Shown here: one piece after another, positions 13,526 to 14,099 of the stretch
Layout of the letters: every line of letters starts with the position of its first letter
Numbering within the stretch: the first letter of the stretch is position 1
Source of the DNA: Oscillospiraceae bacterium
GTDB taxonomy: Bacteria > Bacillota > Clostridia > Oscillospirales > Acutalibacteraceae
Length of the DNA stretch: 14,099 nt
Assembly (NCBI GenBank): GCA_031267335.1
Contig: JAIRZH010000008.1
Span: forward strand, 1-14,099
Direction: 5' to 3'
The notes under the pieces: model-generated
Databases searched by the model: none
Seen by the model: only the letters and a program-made list of their open reading frames with translations
Told to the model about the DNA's origin: nothing
Made by a program: the position numbers and the translations under genes

Positions 13526-13989
13526 TAATTCGAGACTTCACTTAACAAAGCTTTATAATAATAATTTTTCCTATAAAATAATTCCTAAAATAAAACTTTA
13601 ATATTTTTATAATTAAATTGATTTTAAAGTCAAACATTTAAGATTTATTATAATTATTTGAAATTTGCTTGTAATTTTTTTTTAAAAAAAAATCACTTGA
13701 TTATTTTTAATATTTATGATAAAAATTGCATTATAAGGTTAAAAAATTCAATTTTTGATAATTTTTGAATATTTACTTAGGTATTTTTCGTCGGAATCAC
13801 CCGAATACGAATGTTTAGACAAATTTTTAAGGTTGAGATTGGAAAGAAATGGATAATTCTATTACTATATTATTACATATGAATAAACAAATTCATTTCC
13901 AAATTTTTCGGAATATTTCATTTTTGCTCAAAGTTTCTCAGAGTATTTAACAAAATGAATAATAAAATTTTAAAAGAGGTTTATTATTA
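13526..13989. other. Gene-free AT-rich spacer
   Basis: I see no gene, RNA gene or clear repeat in this stretch. It is extremely A/T-rich up to about 13790. The part near the next gene should hold its promoter, but no pair of boxes with correct spacing stands out. AAGAGG at 13974-13979 is the ribosome site of the next gene. Confidence 0.5.
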
Positions 13990-14099
13990 ATGAGAAAAAA
14001 TAAATTTTTAGCATTTGGTTTAGCACTTTATTTTTTGTTAAGTAATTCAATCTTGAATTGTACGGGCATTGATAAAAAAAGTGTAGTTATTAAACAAAA
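13990..14099 (+). CDS. Start of a secreted or membrane-anchored protein, cut by the window end
   Basis: The ATG at 13990 lies 10 nt after AAGAGG. The 36 visible residues begin MRKNKFLAFGLALYFLLSNS, a typical signal peptide: a positively charged start and then a hydrophobic core. A cysteine follows at residue 24 (ILNCTG), which could be a lipoprotein cysteine, but the residues before it are a poor lipobox, so ordinary secretion is equally possible. The reading frame is still open at the window end. The function is unknown. Confidence 0.65.
   Translation, partial: MRKNKFLAFGLALYFLLSNSILNCTGIDKKSVVIKQ

Overview
The window is very AT-rich DNA using the standard genetic code. It looks like the chromosome of a Firmicutes/Clostridia-type bacterium. 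The evidence is the clostridial style of EF-Ts, ribosomal protein S2, the IscU-like scaffold, the RluA-family enzyme, and an EcfA1/EcfA2 (ECF transporter) ATPase pair. Housekeeping genes outside their usual neighbourhoods, large A+T-rich spacers, broken genes and many small degenerate mobile-element relics suggest a host-restricted, genome-reducing lineage. A clostridial endosymbiont, for example of a gut protist, would fit. This is inference; no rRNA is present to confirm it.

Layout. (1) 1-1974: a minus-strand gene for a two-membrane-segment protein with a possible Nif11-like N-terminus, then a divergent spacer with two near-consensus promoters, an IS-end-like repeat and a 23-bp palindrome. 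(2) 1975-3432: a plus-strand, lysine/glutamate-rich coiled-coil protein of unknown role. (3) 3433-4035: a spacer between convergent genes, holding a frameshifted IS5-type transposase fragment next to a 159-bp MITE-like element. (4) 4036-8053: a minus-strand block read as rpsB-tsf-iscU-trmD-phoU, with a ferredoxin gene after it. A TTGACA-N17-TAGAAT promoter precedes rpsB and overlaps the stop codon of the next gene. This block covers translation (S2, EF-Ts, tRNA m1G37 methylation), Fe-S assembly, a PhoU regulator and a small electron carrier. (5) 8050-9977: an RluA-family pseudouridine synthase and, upstream of it, a broken coiled-coil gene. (6) 9978-10418: a non-coding spacer with decayed repeat fragments. 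(7) 10419-12875: a plus-strand unit nusA-ecfA1-ecfA2. ecfA2 has no ATG/GTG/TTG start where one is expected, and it is short at the C-terminus. No ecfT follows. (8) 12876-13989: a repeat-dense spacer with one MITE-like element inserted inside another. (9) 13990-14099: the start of a secreted-protein gene that runs off the window.

The most distinctive feature is a set of three small non-autonomous element families whose ends share a CCTGTT/CCTGTC core. One is probably tied to the IS5-type transposase relic. The nested copy gives an exact record: an intact 159-bp copy elsewhere in the window plus a 158-bp insert and a 4-bp duplication equals the 321-bp interrupted copy. The second notable point is the ecfA1/ecfA2 junction, where the classical TAATG stop/start overlap reads TAATA.
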